Shown here one piece after another: positions 1-5,258 of a stretch of DNA of 5,266 bases (position 1 is the stretch's first letter; every line of letters begins with the position of its first letter). Position numbers and translations under genes: made by a program. Origin of the DNA: Nitrospirota bacterium (lineage in GTDB: Bacteria; Nitrospirota; Thermodesulfovibrionia; Thermodesulfovibrionales; JdFR-88); contig JAKAEG010000238.1 of the NCBI GenBank assembly GCA_021819985.1, forward strand, positions 1 through 5,266, given 5' to 3'. Under the pieces are notes generated by a model. That model ran no database searches. It was not told where the DNA came from and saw only the letters and a program-made list of their open reading frames with translations.

Positions 1-84
1 AGACTACCAGGTCGATAGGCTGGAGGTATAAGCACAGTAATGTGTTCAGCCGACCAGTACTAATAGACCGTGTGGCTTGACCCA
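1..84 (+). rRNA. rrl: 23S ribosomal RNA, 3' end (partial)
   Basis: These are the last ~84 bases of a 23S rRNA gene that begins outside the window. The stretch shows conserved 3'-terminal landmarks of bacterial 23S: GATAGGCTGG, then the CAGTAATGTG hairpin region, then CCAGTACTAATAGACCG and the closing GGCTTGACC. By comparison with the E. coli 23S end (GTACTAATGAACCGTGAGGCTTAACC) the mature 3' end should lie near base 84, give or take a few bases. The rRNA operon is read on the + strand towards rpoD. No 5S gene follows it in this window. Confidence 0.95.
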
Positions 85-234
85 TTTATCACTTCCCCCG
101 TCTTCAAATCCCCCGTTCTTCATATGAAATTCAAAAAAAACAAGTAAAATTGCGCAAATTGGGGTGCAAATCCTTTTGTTTTCTGCTATGATTACTATGG
201 CGGAAATTCTCTTAAACAACCGGGGTGCTTAATT
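85..234 (+). other. 23S-rpoD spacer without 5S rRNA
   Basis: This 150-base AT-rich spacer lies between the 23S 3' end and the rpoD start codon. I found no 5S rRNA-like sequence, no tRNA and no clear hairpin-plus-T-run terminator for the rRNA operon. It holds an imperfect tandem repeat of a TCCCCCGT-TTC unit (about 94-105 and 109-121), an A-rich tract (about 132-149), and the rpoD promoter and ribosome binding site near its 3' end. The function of the C-rich repeat is unknown. Confidence 0.7.
164..193 (+). promoter_or_regulatory. Candidate rpoD promoter, extended -10
   Basis: TATGAT at 187-192 is one mismatch from the sigma-70 -10 consensus TATAAT. TGC directly before it gives an extended -10 (TGnTATGAT). 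The best -35 candidate is TGCAAA at 165-170, with a 16-bp spacer, and it is weak, as is common for extended -10 promoters. It lies about 45 bases before the rpoD start codon. Read-through from the rRNA operon is also possible because no terminator is visible between them. Confidence 0.5.
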
Positions 235-1650
235 TTGAAAGAAAAAGATATTTTTGAAGAAATTATCGACATGGGCAAGAGGCGGGGGGTTCTCACCTAT
301 GACGAAATCAATGAAGCGCTGCCCTCCGAATATTTCTCTCCGGACGAGATAGAAGAGCTGATGGACCTCCTTCAGGACATGGGCGTGAAGGTGGTGGACT
401 ACGAGGAAGGGGCCATTGAGGAGATCGAGCCCGAAGAGGTGGAGGTTGAGGAGTACGAGAAAACCGAGGACCTTGTTCAGGCCTATTTTCATTCGATGGG
501 CAACATCTCCATCCTTACAAAGGATGAGGAGACCGAGCTTGCCAAAAAACTGGAGCAGGGCAAACTGATTATTAAAGAGATCGTCAGCACTCTGCCCATG
601 TTCAAGCGGATAGAGTCCTCCATAGACCTGGAAGAAGAAGGCATAACGGAAGAGGAAAGGGCCGAAGAGGCTATCAGAAAAACAATGGCCAGGCTTGAGG
701 AACTGCTGGAAAAAATATTCGAGACGGACCGCAAACTGGGCAGGCATAAGAGCCTCAAAGACTTGAAAAAAACCGTAAAGGAAAAAAGCCAGAAGGGCGT
801 CACAAGCAAAAAACTGGAACTGCTGGCCAAGGACGTGCAGCAGGAATATAAAAAGATAGAGGCCGAGATCGGGGTTAAGATGGAAACGCTGCGGATCCAC
901 TGGGACCGCCTGCAGAAGGCAAATACCCTTGTGCGTGAGGCCAAGAACGAGCTTATTACCAGGAACCTGAGGCTGGTTGTTAATATTGCTAAGAATTACG
1001 TTGGCAGGGGCCTGCCTCTGCTGGATCTTATACAGGAAGGCAACATAGGTCTGATGAAGGCCGTCGACAAATTCAAGTATGAGAAGGGCTTCAAGTTTTC
1101 CACCTATGCCACGTGGTGGATACGCCAAGCCATAACCCGAGCCCTTATAGACCAGACCAAGACTATCAGGGTGCCTGTGCACATGATGGAGTTTTACAAC
1201 CGGGTGACCAAGGCCTCTAGGGAGCTTACGCACCAGCTTGGGCGCGAACCTTCCAATGAGGAATTAGCTGCAAAGCTTGTTGTTCCGGTGAGAAAGGTGG
1301 ACGAGGTGTTCAGGGCCATTCAGGATCCTATTGCCCTCCAGACGCCTATTGGTGACGAGGACACCGAACTGGAGGACTTTATCGGTGACAAGAACAGCCC
1401 GTCTCCTTATGTGGACGCCGAAAAATCGGAGATATCGGAGCAGATACAGGGAATCCTTAAGACGCTTACCCCAAAAGAAGAAAAAGTAATCCGGATGCGT
1501 TTTGGCATCGGAACGGACCGTGACCATACTCTTGAAGAGGTTGGCAGGTATCTCTCTATCACCCGCGAAAGGGTGCGCCAGATAGAGGCCAAGGCGTTAC
1601 GCAAACTGAAGCACCCCAGCCGCCTGAGGGCTTTAAAGAACCTGGGCTAA
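235..1650 (+). CDS. rpoD: RNA polymerase primary sigma factor RpoD (sigma-70)
   Basis: This 471-residue protein is the housekeeping sigma factor that directs RNA polymerase to -10/-35 promoters. Visible parts, in order, are region 1.1 (about 6-55, GVLTYDEINEALP), an acidic linker rich in Glu (56-79), region 1.2 (78-110), a charged non-conserved insert of ~120 residues (111-232), region 2 with the core-binding and -10-reading segment (236-305, including NLRLVVNIAKNYVGRGLPLL and FSTYATWWIRQAI), region 3 (314-390), and region 4 with the -35-reading helix-turn-helix (431-458, TLEEVGRYLSITRERVRQIE). The start is TTG at 235: GGGGTG at 222-227 is a plausible ribosome binding site, and the next in-frame ATG (271) would cut into region 1.1. 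The insert is shorter than in E. coli RpoD (613 residues). The protein is complete, with a strong terminator after its stop codon. Identity is near certain; the exact start is less so. Confidence 0.97.
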   Translation: MKEKDIFEEIIDMGKRRGVLTYDEINEALPSEYFSPDEIEELMDLLQDMGVKVVDYEEGAIEEIEPEEVEVEEYEKTEDLVQAYFHSMGNISILTKDEETELAKKLEQGKLIIKEIVSTLPMFKRIESSIDLEEEGITEEERAEEAIRKTMARLEELLEKIFETDRKLGRHKSLKDLKKTVKEKSQKGVTSKKLELLAKDVQQEYKKIEAEIGVKMETLRIHWDRLQKANTLVREAKNELITRNLRLVVNIAKNYVGRGLPLLDLIQEGNIGLMKAVDKFKYEKGFKFSTYATWWIRQAITRALIDQTKTIRVPVHMMEFYNRVTKASRELTHQLGREPSNEELAAKLVVPVRKVDEVFRAIQDPIALQTPIGDEDTELEDFIGDKNSPSPYVDAEKSEISEQIQGILKTLTPKEEKVIRMRFGIGTDRDHTLEEVGRYLSITRERVRQIEAKALRKLKHPSRLRALKNLG

Positions 1651-1665
1651 AAAAGACGGTAATTC

Positions 1666-1700
1666 AAGCCCCCAAAAGACAATTGTTTTTGGGGGCTTTT
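1666..1700 (+). terminator. Rho-independent terminator of rpoD, possibly bidirectional
   Basis: A 12-bp perfect stem, 1666-1677 paired with 1687-1698 (AAGCCCCCAAAA with TTTTGGGGGCTT), closes a 9-base loop and is followed by TTTTGATTT. It lies 16 bases after the rpoD stop codon. On the - strand the same hairpin is followed by TTGAATT, a poorer T tract, so it could also stop transcription of the convergent leuA remnant. Confidence 0.9.
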
Positions 1701-1738
1701 GATTTACAATATGGACGATTAGGGAATCGCTTTTTGTT

Positions 1739-1921
1739 TTATTCTTGTCCGCCCTCCGCTTGCGCCGCTCTGTTTAATGCGCACAGGACTGCCTTGAAAG
1801 AGGCCACGTCTATATTGGGATCGATCCCAGCGCCCCAATAATCTTCATGCTCCTTGTCTTCTATTTTTATATATGCGGCACCCTTTGCGCAGGCGCCTTT
1901 ATCAAGTGCTTGCTCGTGATC
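1739..1921 (-). pseudogene. leuA: leuA 3' remnant (2-isopropylmalate synthase, C-terminal regulatory domain)
   Basis: The last ~60 codons of a gene convergent with rpoD read DHEQALDKGACAKGAAYIKI, then WGAGIDPNIDVASFKAVLCA and LNRAAQ, ending at a TAA (1739-1741). This matches my knowledge of the C-terminal leucine-binding domain of long-form 2-isopropylmalate synthases (pattern W/YGxGhDxNIxxASxKAVLSAxNR). The full enzyme, of roughly 550-600 residues, condenses acetyl-CoA with 2-oxoisovalerate as the first committed step to leucine. The catalytic TIM barrel is absent from the window. Homology begins at the Asp codon 1921-1919, directly against a TGT terminus of the IS21-type element. Upstream in the same frame the DNA reads as IS end sequence and meets a stop at 1979-1981. 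An ATG-initiated reading from 1966 gives 75 residues but is unlikely to be a real protein. A complete leuA may exist elsewhere in the genome. Family recognition is from memory. Confidence 0.75.
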
Positions 1922-1969
1922 TGTTAATCGGCGTGCAAAACTGACCCGCCTCAGCATATTCTGCATTCT

Positions 1970-1989
1970 CTCTGTAGTTCATTACAGAG
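1970..1989. repeat. Short inverted repeat upstream of istA
   Basis: CTCTGTA (1970-1976) and TACAGAG (1983-1989) form a perfect 7-bp inverted repeat with a 6-base loop, ending 18 bases before the istA start codon. It lies inside the presumed IS21 left end. It could be a hairpin affecting istA transcription or translation, or part of a transposase binding site; the sequence does not say which. Confidence 0.5.
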
Positions 1990-2007
1990 GGGAGCCAAAG
2001 AAAGGGG

Positions 2008-3501
2008 ATGCTGATAGTGGAGACGATTCGTAAGATTCGAGTAGCGCATCACAGGGATGGGAAGTCAATCGGGCAGATAGCCCGGGATTTTAACCTATCC
2101 AGAAACACCATAAAGAAGGTAATCCGGGGGAATTCCACGGAATTTACTTATGACCGCAAGATCCAACCCCTGCCGGAATTAGGACTTTTTGAGGGGTCCC
2201 TGGCGGCCTATCTTGAGGCCGGCAGGGTTTTACCCAGGCGGCAGCAGCGGACGTCCGTGGTTCTTTTTGAAGAGTTGCAAAGGGAAGGTTTCGAAGGGGG
2301 TTACGACAGCGTCAGGCGCTACGTTCAGAAATGGCGGAAGCAAGAGGAAGGCAAAAAGGGTTACGGCATACATTCCGCAGACCTTCTCCCCGGCAGAAGC
2401 GTTTCAGTTTGACTGGAGCCATGAGATGGTCGAACTGGGCGGGGTTGTGGTTACAGTTAAGGTGGCCCACTTCCGCCTCTGCTACAGCCGTATGCAGTTC
2501 TGCGTGGCTTATTTGCGCGAGAGCCTTGAGATGGTGCTCGATGCCCATGTCCGCGCCTTCGAATTCTTTGGCGGGAGTTGCCGTAAGGGTATTTACGATA
2601 ACCTAAAGACGGTGGTCACAAAGATTCTGATGGGTAAAGACCGGCAGTTCAACCGCCGTTTCCAGAACCTGGCATCTCATTATCTGTTTGAGCCTGTTGC
2701 TTGTACCCCGGCAGCTGGCTGGGAGAAAGGCCAAGTGGAAAGCCAGGTAAAGTTCATTCGTCAGCGCCTTTTCGTGCCGCGCCCGAAGTTTGCCGGTATG
2801 GATGAATTGAACCATTGGCTCAAGGACCGCTGTCAAACCATTGCCGCTGGCCATCTGCATCCGGAGTTCAAGGATCAAACTGTTGCCGACTACTTTGCTC
2901 AGGAAAAGAAGCATCTTGTGGCCGTGAGTTCACCATTTGACGGCTACAAGGAGACACCGGCCCGCGTGGCGACTACGGCCCTGGTTTCCTATGACCGCAA
3001 CCGATATAGCGTCAATGCCTCTGCTGTTGGCAGAACGGTTATGCTGCGGGCGTATGCCGGCCGGATCGTCATTGTCCACGAGGGCGAGGTGATTGGAGAC
3101 CACCGGCGCCAGTTCGTCCGTGACAAGGCAGTTTATGACGCATGGCACTATCTTGAAGTATTGGAACACAAGCCCGGGGCGCTCCGAAACGGCGCTCCTT
3201 TCAGGGGATGGCAACTGCCTGAACCGCTTATGGAGATCAGGCAAACTCTGAGTAAGCGGTCCGATGGCGACCGGCAGTTCGTGGGCATTCCGGGGGCCGT
3301 AGCCCTTTATGGATTGGACGCCCTTGCCTCTGGGGTGGCCAGCCGGGATGTTGTGCTCAATATCCTCTCCCGTGCCCACGATGACCCTGAAATCTCCGAA
3401 TGCGAAACATCCGCCGCCTGCCGGAACTTAAAATGCCGCCCCTTGCCAACTGCAGCCGTTACGATGAGCTCCTGACGGGAGGCGCTTATGCTGCGAGATA
3501 A
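2008..3501 (+). pseudogene. istA: istA, IS21-family DDE transposase, frameshifted
   Basis: This is the transposase that cuts and joins the IS21 ends. The first frame (2008-2412) has an N-terminal helix-turn-helix (residues ~20-40, SIGQIARDFNLSRNTIKKVI) and the typical GGYDSVRRYVQKW stretch, then leaves the family at about 2350-2360. The family sequence resumes in the +1 frame with AYIPQTFSPAEAFQFDWSHE. The DDE triad is present: Asp at 2411-2413 (FQFDWS), Asp at 2597-2599 (GIYDN) and Glu at 2738-2740 (GWEKGQVE), spaced 62 and 47 residues. After ~3400 that frame drifts to a TGA at 3473-3475, whereas the expected IstA tail (LPELKMPPLANCSRYDELL) lies in another frame and ends at TAA 3499-3501, overlapping istB by 14 bases. 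The joined product would be ~495 residues, normal for IstA. Either sequencing error or decay could cause the shifts; the broken istB favours decay. Confidence 0.85.
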
Positions 3502-3658
3502 ACTCATAGAGGCGATGGGGAGTCTGAAGAGCGTCTTTGATGAAGTACGGCTCGATCTCGTGGTGTTAGATGAACTGGGATATCTGCCGTTTTCAAAAAA
3601 CGGCGGCCAACTTCTGTTCCACCTGATATCCAGGCTCTACGAACGGACCTCCTTGCTG
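3488..3658 (+). pseudogene. istB: istB, IS21 helper ATPase, internally deleted and truncated
   Basis: IstB is the AAA+ ATPase that helps IstA assemble on target DNA; normal proteins have ~240-260 residues. Here ATG 3488 gives the standard start MLRDKLIEAMGSLK, then SVFDEV. The reading then jumps straight to the Walker B part, RLDLVVLDELGYLPFSKNGG and QLLFHLISRLYERTSLL. The segment between, including the Walker A/P-loop, is gone, roughly 120-150 residues by my memory of the family. Homology ends at about 3658. The frame continues for ~20 unrelated codons to TGA 3719-3721, which belong to the next element or to junction sequence. It cannot bind ATP normally and is a clear pseudogene. Its start overlaps the istA tail, as in intact IS21 operons. 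Confidence 0.85.
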
Positions 3659-3717
3659 TTGTTTTTCGGATTAATCCGGCCCAAGTTTTCTGATTATTCC
3701 AACCTTTTCGAAATAGG

Positions 3718-3750
3718 CTGACCCGAAGGTCAGGGGGGCAGAGCCCCCTG
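3718..3750. terminator. Tandem hairpins after the ATPase gene (possible terminator)
   Basis: Two adjoining hairpins lie just past the ATPase stop codon (3753-3755, - strand). One is CTGACC/GGTCAG (3718-3723 with 3728-3733), whose loop reads TTCG on the - strand, a stable tetraloop. The other is CAGGGGG/CCCCCTG (3731-3737 with 3744-3750). They share bases 3731-3733, so both cannot be fully formed at once. The - strand sequence after them (GCCTATTTCGAAAAGG) has no good T run, so termination is possible but not certain. They may instead belong to the transposon end. Confidence 0.45.
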
Positions 3751-3752
3751 CC

Positions 3753-4559
3753 TCAGATGATTTCTGTGGAAGCAATGCGGACGTGCTCCGCCGAGGCAAC
3801 GTTGCATTTTTCCATGGCGGCCGCCATGAGTGCCCCTCGGGCAAGGTTATTTGCTCTCCTTAGAAGGCCCCCGGAGCCCTGGTGTATGGCAGTGATGGCC
3901 TGCTCGGCAAAGACGTTCTGTTTGCATCCCGCGATAACGAGATGATGTTGAAGGTACTGCGCCATCTCTTCCGAGCTTAGAGTTTCCATGTGGCTTCTTG
4001 CCACAACCCTTGAAGCCAGCGGCCGCGATTGCCTGAAGGTGAGATTGTCGATCAGGTTATTCTGGCCGGCCAGTATGATTGGCAGCACCGGCAGCGAATC
4101 TCCTTCAAACTGGGTCAGGGTATGGAGTTCAGCGAAGGCGTCCAGTCTTATAAGGGATGCCTCGTCTATTATGAGCACGGGTTTTCGTTTCTTGTGGACC
4201 AAGTCCAGAAGCGATGCCCTGATTATCTTGGTAAAAGCGGCTTTCGAGGAGCCTTTTGCGTTTATGTCCAGGGCGTAGCATATCTGCCTGTAGAGCTCGA
4301 CGATTGTCCCCGACGTGGCCGTGACGTGCAGTATCTTGAACTCCGATGGATGCAGCTTCGAAGAAGCGTACCGCAGGGCCGAAGATTTGCCGCTTCCCAC
4401 GTCGCCGGTTACGACGGCTATGGCCCCCAGATTTACCGCGAATGAGAACCGTTCCTGCACGCCTTTTAGCGAGGGGCTTTTCATCATGTCCTCCACCCGG
4501 ATGTCTTGGGCGAAGGGCTCCTTCTTGAAACCGAAAAAGACCCTATAGCGCTCCGTCAT
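3753..4559 (-). CDS. Transposon AAA+ ATPase (ExeA/TniB-like)
   Basis: This 268-residue ATPase is complete. By family knowledge it partners a DDE transposase in target selection or strand transfer, as MuB, TnsC and TniB do. Visible parts are the N-terminal FFGFKKEPFAQDI typical of ExeA-type ATPases, Walker A GDVGSGKSS (52-60), Walker B VLIIDE (128-133), a sensor-1 region ILAGQNNL (162-169) and a sensor-2-like GSGGLLRRANNLA (228-240). I chose ATG 4559-4557 because GGAGG lies 6 bases upstream and the protein then begins MTERYRVFFGF. A longer start at 4634 would overlap the transposase gene by 92 bases. With the chosen start the genes overlap by 17 bases, which suggests translational coupling. 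Its transposase partner is truncated, so its own promoter may be lost. It is the only mobile-element gene here with no visible damage. Confidence 0.88.
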   Translation of the reverse strand: MTERYRVFFGFKKEPFAQDIRVEDMMKSPSLKGVQERFSFAVNLGAIAVVTGDVGSGKSSALRYASSKLHPSEFKILHVTATSGTIVELYRQICYALDINAKGSSKAAFTKIIRASLLDLVHKKRKPVLIIDEASLIRLDAFAELHTLTQFEGDSLPVLPIILAGQNNLIDNLTFRQSRPLASRVVARSHMETLSSEEMAQYLQHHLVIAGCKQNVFAEQAITAIHQGSGGLLRRANNLARGALMAAAMEKCNVASAEHVRIASTEII

Positions 4560-5088
4560 TTCCTTCCTCCTTTTCCCGTCTTTGCCCAAAGAGATTGCCC
4601 CCGGTGTATCCGCCGGGATTGTCCCTGGCGTCAAGCCGGATAGTGTCCTTGTTGCGCCTTACACGGCAGTTTACGTTTACATCCAAGCCGGGGATGAAGC
4701 CATAGGTCTTGCCCCCGAAGGTGATCTCCACGCGCGCAGGATCGTGCTCATGATAAAGAAGGATTACCTGCTTGCCTATAAGTGAAACCGGCGCCTCGTA
4801 CAGCCTGCCGTTAAGCGATATGGTCCTGTCCTTTGCCACCGTCCTTTTGGCGGCTTTTCTGAAATGATCCTCAAGGTCCTTCGGCGCCGGCCTGACGCAT
4901 TCTATGTGCTCCTGGAAACGCAGGATCGGGGCCTGCCCGGTGATGCTGTGGACTCTTTCGTGATATCCTGAAACCCAGCGCTTTAGCGCCTCATTCATCG
5001 CGGGCAGAGTGGTCACCTTATGCGTGCTCAGAAACTGCTCTCTCACGGTGCGAAACCATCTTTCCATTTTTCCTTTATAATGTGAAGC
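4543..5088 (-). pseudogene. DDE transposase (rve / Mu C-terminal type), 5'-truncated
   Basis: This is the 3' part of a DDE transposase gene. From the ATG at 5067 it reads MERWFRTVREQFLSTHKV. This is the conserved GK-[MI]-ER[WF]FRTVR segment that carries the catalytic Glu (second residue here). It continues through SGYHERVHSITGQAP, RPAPKDLEDHFRK, and a Mu-type C-terminal beta-barrel segment (about 78-118, VAKDRTISLNGRLYEAP then LIGKQVILLYHEHDPARVEI), ending at 4543. In frame upstream are the codons for HYKGK, of which KGK fits the family, and then a stop at 5095-5097 inside a perfect palindrome. The N-terminal DNA-binding domains and both catalytic Asp residues, by my memory of the family ~280-300 residues, are missing. 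Catalysis is impossible. ATG 5067 has no good ribosome binding site of its own, so I treat this as a pseudogene and not a small protein. Confidence 0.85.
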
Positions 5089-5103
5089 TTCACATTATAA
5101 AGG
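5072..5103. repeat. Perfect 32-bp palindrome at the transposase break
   Basis: Bases 5072-5087 (CCTTTATAATGTGAAG) are exactly complementary in reverse to 5088-5103, with no spacer. The core is TGTGA-AGCT-TCACA (5081-5094), and each arm contains TATAAT (5076-5081 on +, 5099-5094 on -). Outside it TTTCCAT (5061-5067) and ATGGAAA (5106-5112) continue the symmetry after gaps of 4 and 2 bases. It begins inside the KGK codons of the transposase remnant, so one arm is at least partly former coding sequence and the other its inverted copy. Confidence 0.95.
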
Positions 5104-5105
5104 TT

Positions 5106-5131
5106 ATGGAAAGTCCGGGATAATGGAAAGT
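5106..5131 (+). repeat. Direct repeat ATGGAAAGT, twice at 17-bp spacing
   Basis: ATGGAAAGT occurs at 5106-5114 and 5123-5131, each followed by a G-rich stretch, starting 17 bp apart. A third copy of ATGGAAAG lies on the opposite strand at 5067-5060, within the transposase codons. Closely spaced short repeats near a transposon end often serve as transposase binding sites in MuA/TnsB-type elements; that role here is inferred. Confidence 0.6.
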
Positions 5132-5253
5132 TGGTAACATGTTCTTAGTAAAACTCACTGCTTTTTAAGGCTGCCCCACAGTTTCTGGTTGAATCAACTT
5201 CGCATTATATTCCAATCTTTGAAACTGGCGTGTCAGTGCCAAGAGAACAGATT

Positions 5254-5258
5254 GGAGG
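5254..5258 (+). promoter_or_regulatory. Ribosome binding site for a gene starting at the right edge
   Basis: GGAGG at 5254-5258 is a strong Shine-Dalgarno match. Eight bases remain to the end of the window, so a start codon at 5267 would be at ideal spacing. No start codon lies in the remaining bases, so the gene itself is outside the window and cannot be named. Confidence 0.55.

Larger units (their letters stand above)
1922..3658 (+). mobile_element. IS21-family insertion sequence, decayed and 3'-truncated
   Basis: A DDE transposase gene (istA) followed by an overlapping AAA+ helper gene (istB) is the hallmark of IS21. The left boundary is placed at 1922, where TGTTAATCGG starts directly after the leuA homology. 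The nearby GCAAAACTGACCC (1935-1947) resembles the end blocks I remember from several IS21-like elements. The right boundary is set where IstB homology stops, after the ERTSLL codons at about 3658. The right terminal repeat and the rest of istB are missing, so the piece is ~1.7 kb against ~2.3-2.6 kb for a complete element. istA carries two apparent frameshifts and istB a large internal deletion, so the copy cannot move on its own. Family assignment is strong; the exact left end is moderate. Confidence 0.8.
3657..5139 (-). mobile_element. Partial Mu/TniA-TniB-like transposon (DDE transposase tail plus AAA+ ATPase)
   Basis: Two overlapping - strand genes, the C-terminal part of a DDE transposase with a Mu-type C-terminal domain and an ExeA/TniB-like ATPase, form a unit I recognise from many environmental bacteria. 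The low-coordinate boundary is inferred from the loss of IstB homology at ~3657, where TGTTG begins. The high-coordinate boundary is inferred from TGTTACC read on the - strand from 5139. The inner sequences of these two ends (3681-3709, and 5134 down to 5108 on the complement) share the gapped pattern CCAA..TTTC..ATTAT.CC..AC.TTT.C in inverted orientation. No target-site duplication is visible, and sequence beyond 5139 is not istB, so the right boundary is tentative. About two thirds of the transposase gene is missing. Confidence 0.5.

Noticed and set aside
229..1233. Long - strand open frame of 334 codons opposite rpoD
   Set aside because: It mirrors the codon structure of a clearly real sigma-factor gene, shows no family motif, and has a composition typical of an antisense shadow.
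1739..1966. A 75-residue - strand small protein starting at 1966
   Set aside because: Only the part from 1921 downward matches LeuA; the first 15 codons are IS end sequence, with no ribosome binding site. It is a gene stump, not a small gene.
2353..2360. Programmed ribosomal frameshift making full-length IstA
   Set aside because: The shift needed is +1, not the -1 typical of A-run slippage in insertion sequences, and a second frameshift and a broken istB lie downstream.
3720..3752. Right terminal repeat of the IS21 element near GGCTGACCC
   Set aside because: It shares only CTGACCC with the left end, lacks the surrounding bases, and its orientation is the same as at the left end where an inverted copy is needed.
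3813..3828. 16-bp perfect palindrome CATGGCGGCCGCCATG
   Set aside because: It lies within the intact ATPase coding sequence, where it encodes MAAAM. Alanine codons of this kind give such symmetry readily, so no regulatory role is needed.
4560..4634. 25-residue upstream extension of the ATPase
   Set aside because: Codons 4634-4560 overlap the transposase C-terminus. A good ribosome binding site and the conserved FFGFKKEPF start favour ATG 4559.
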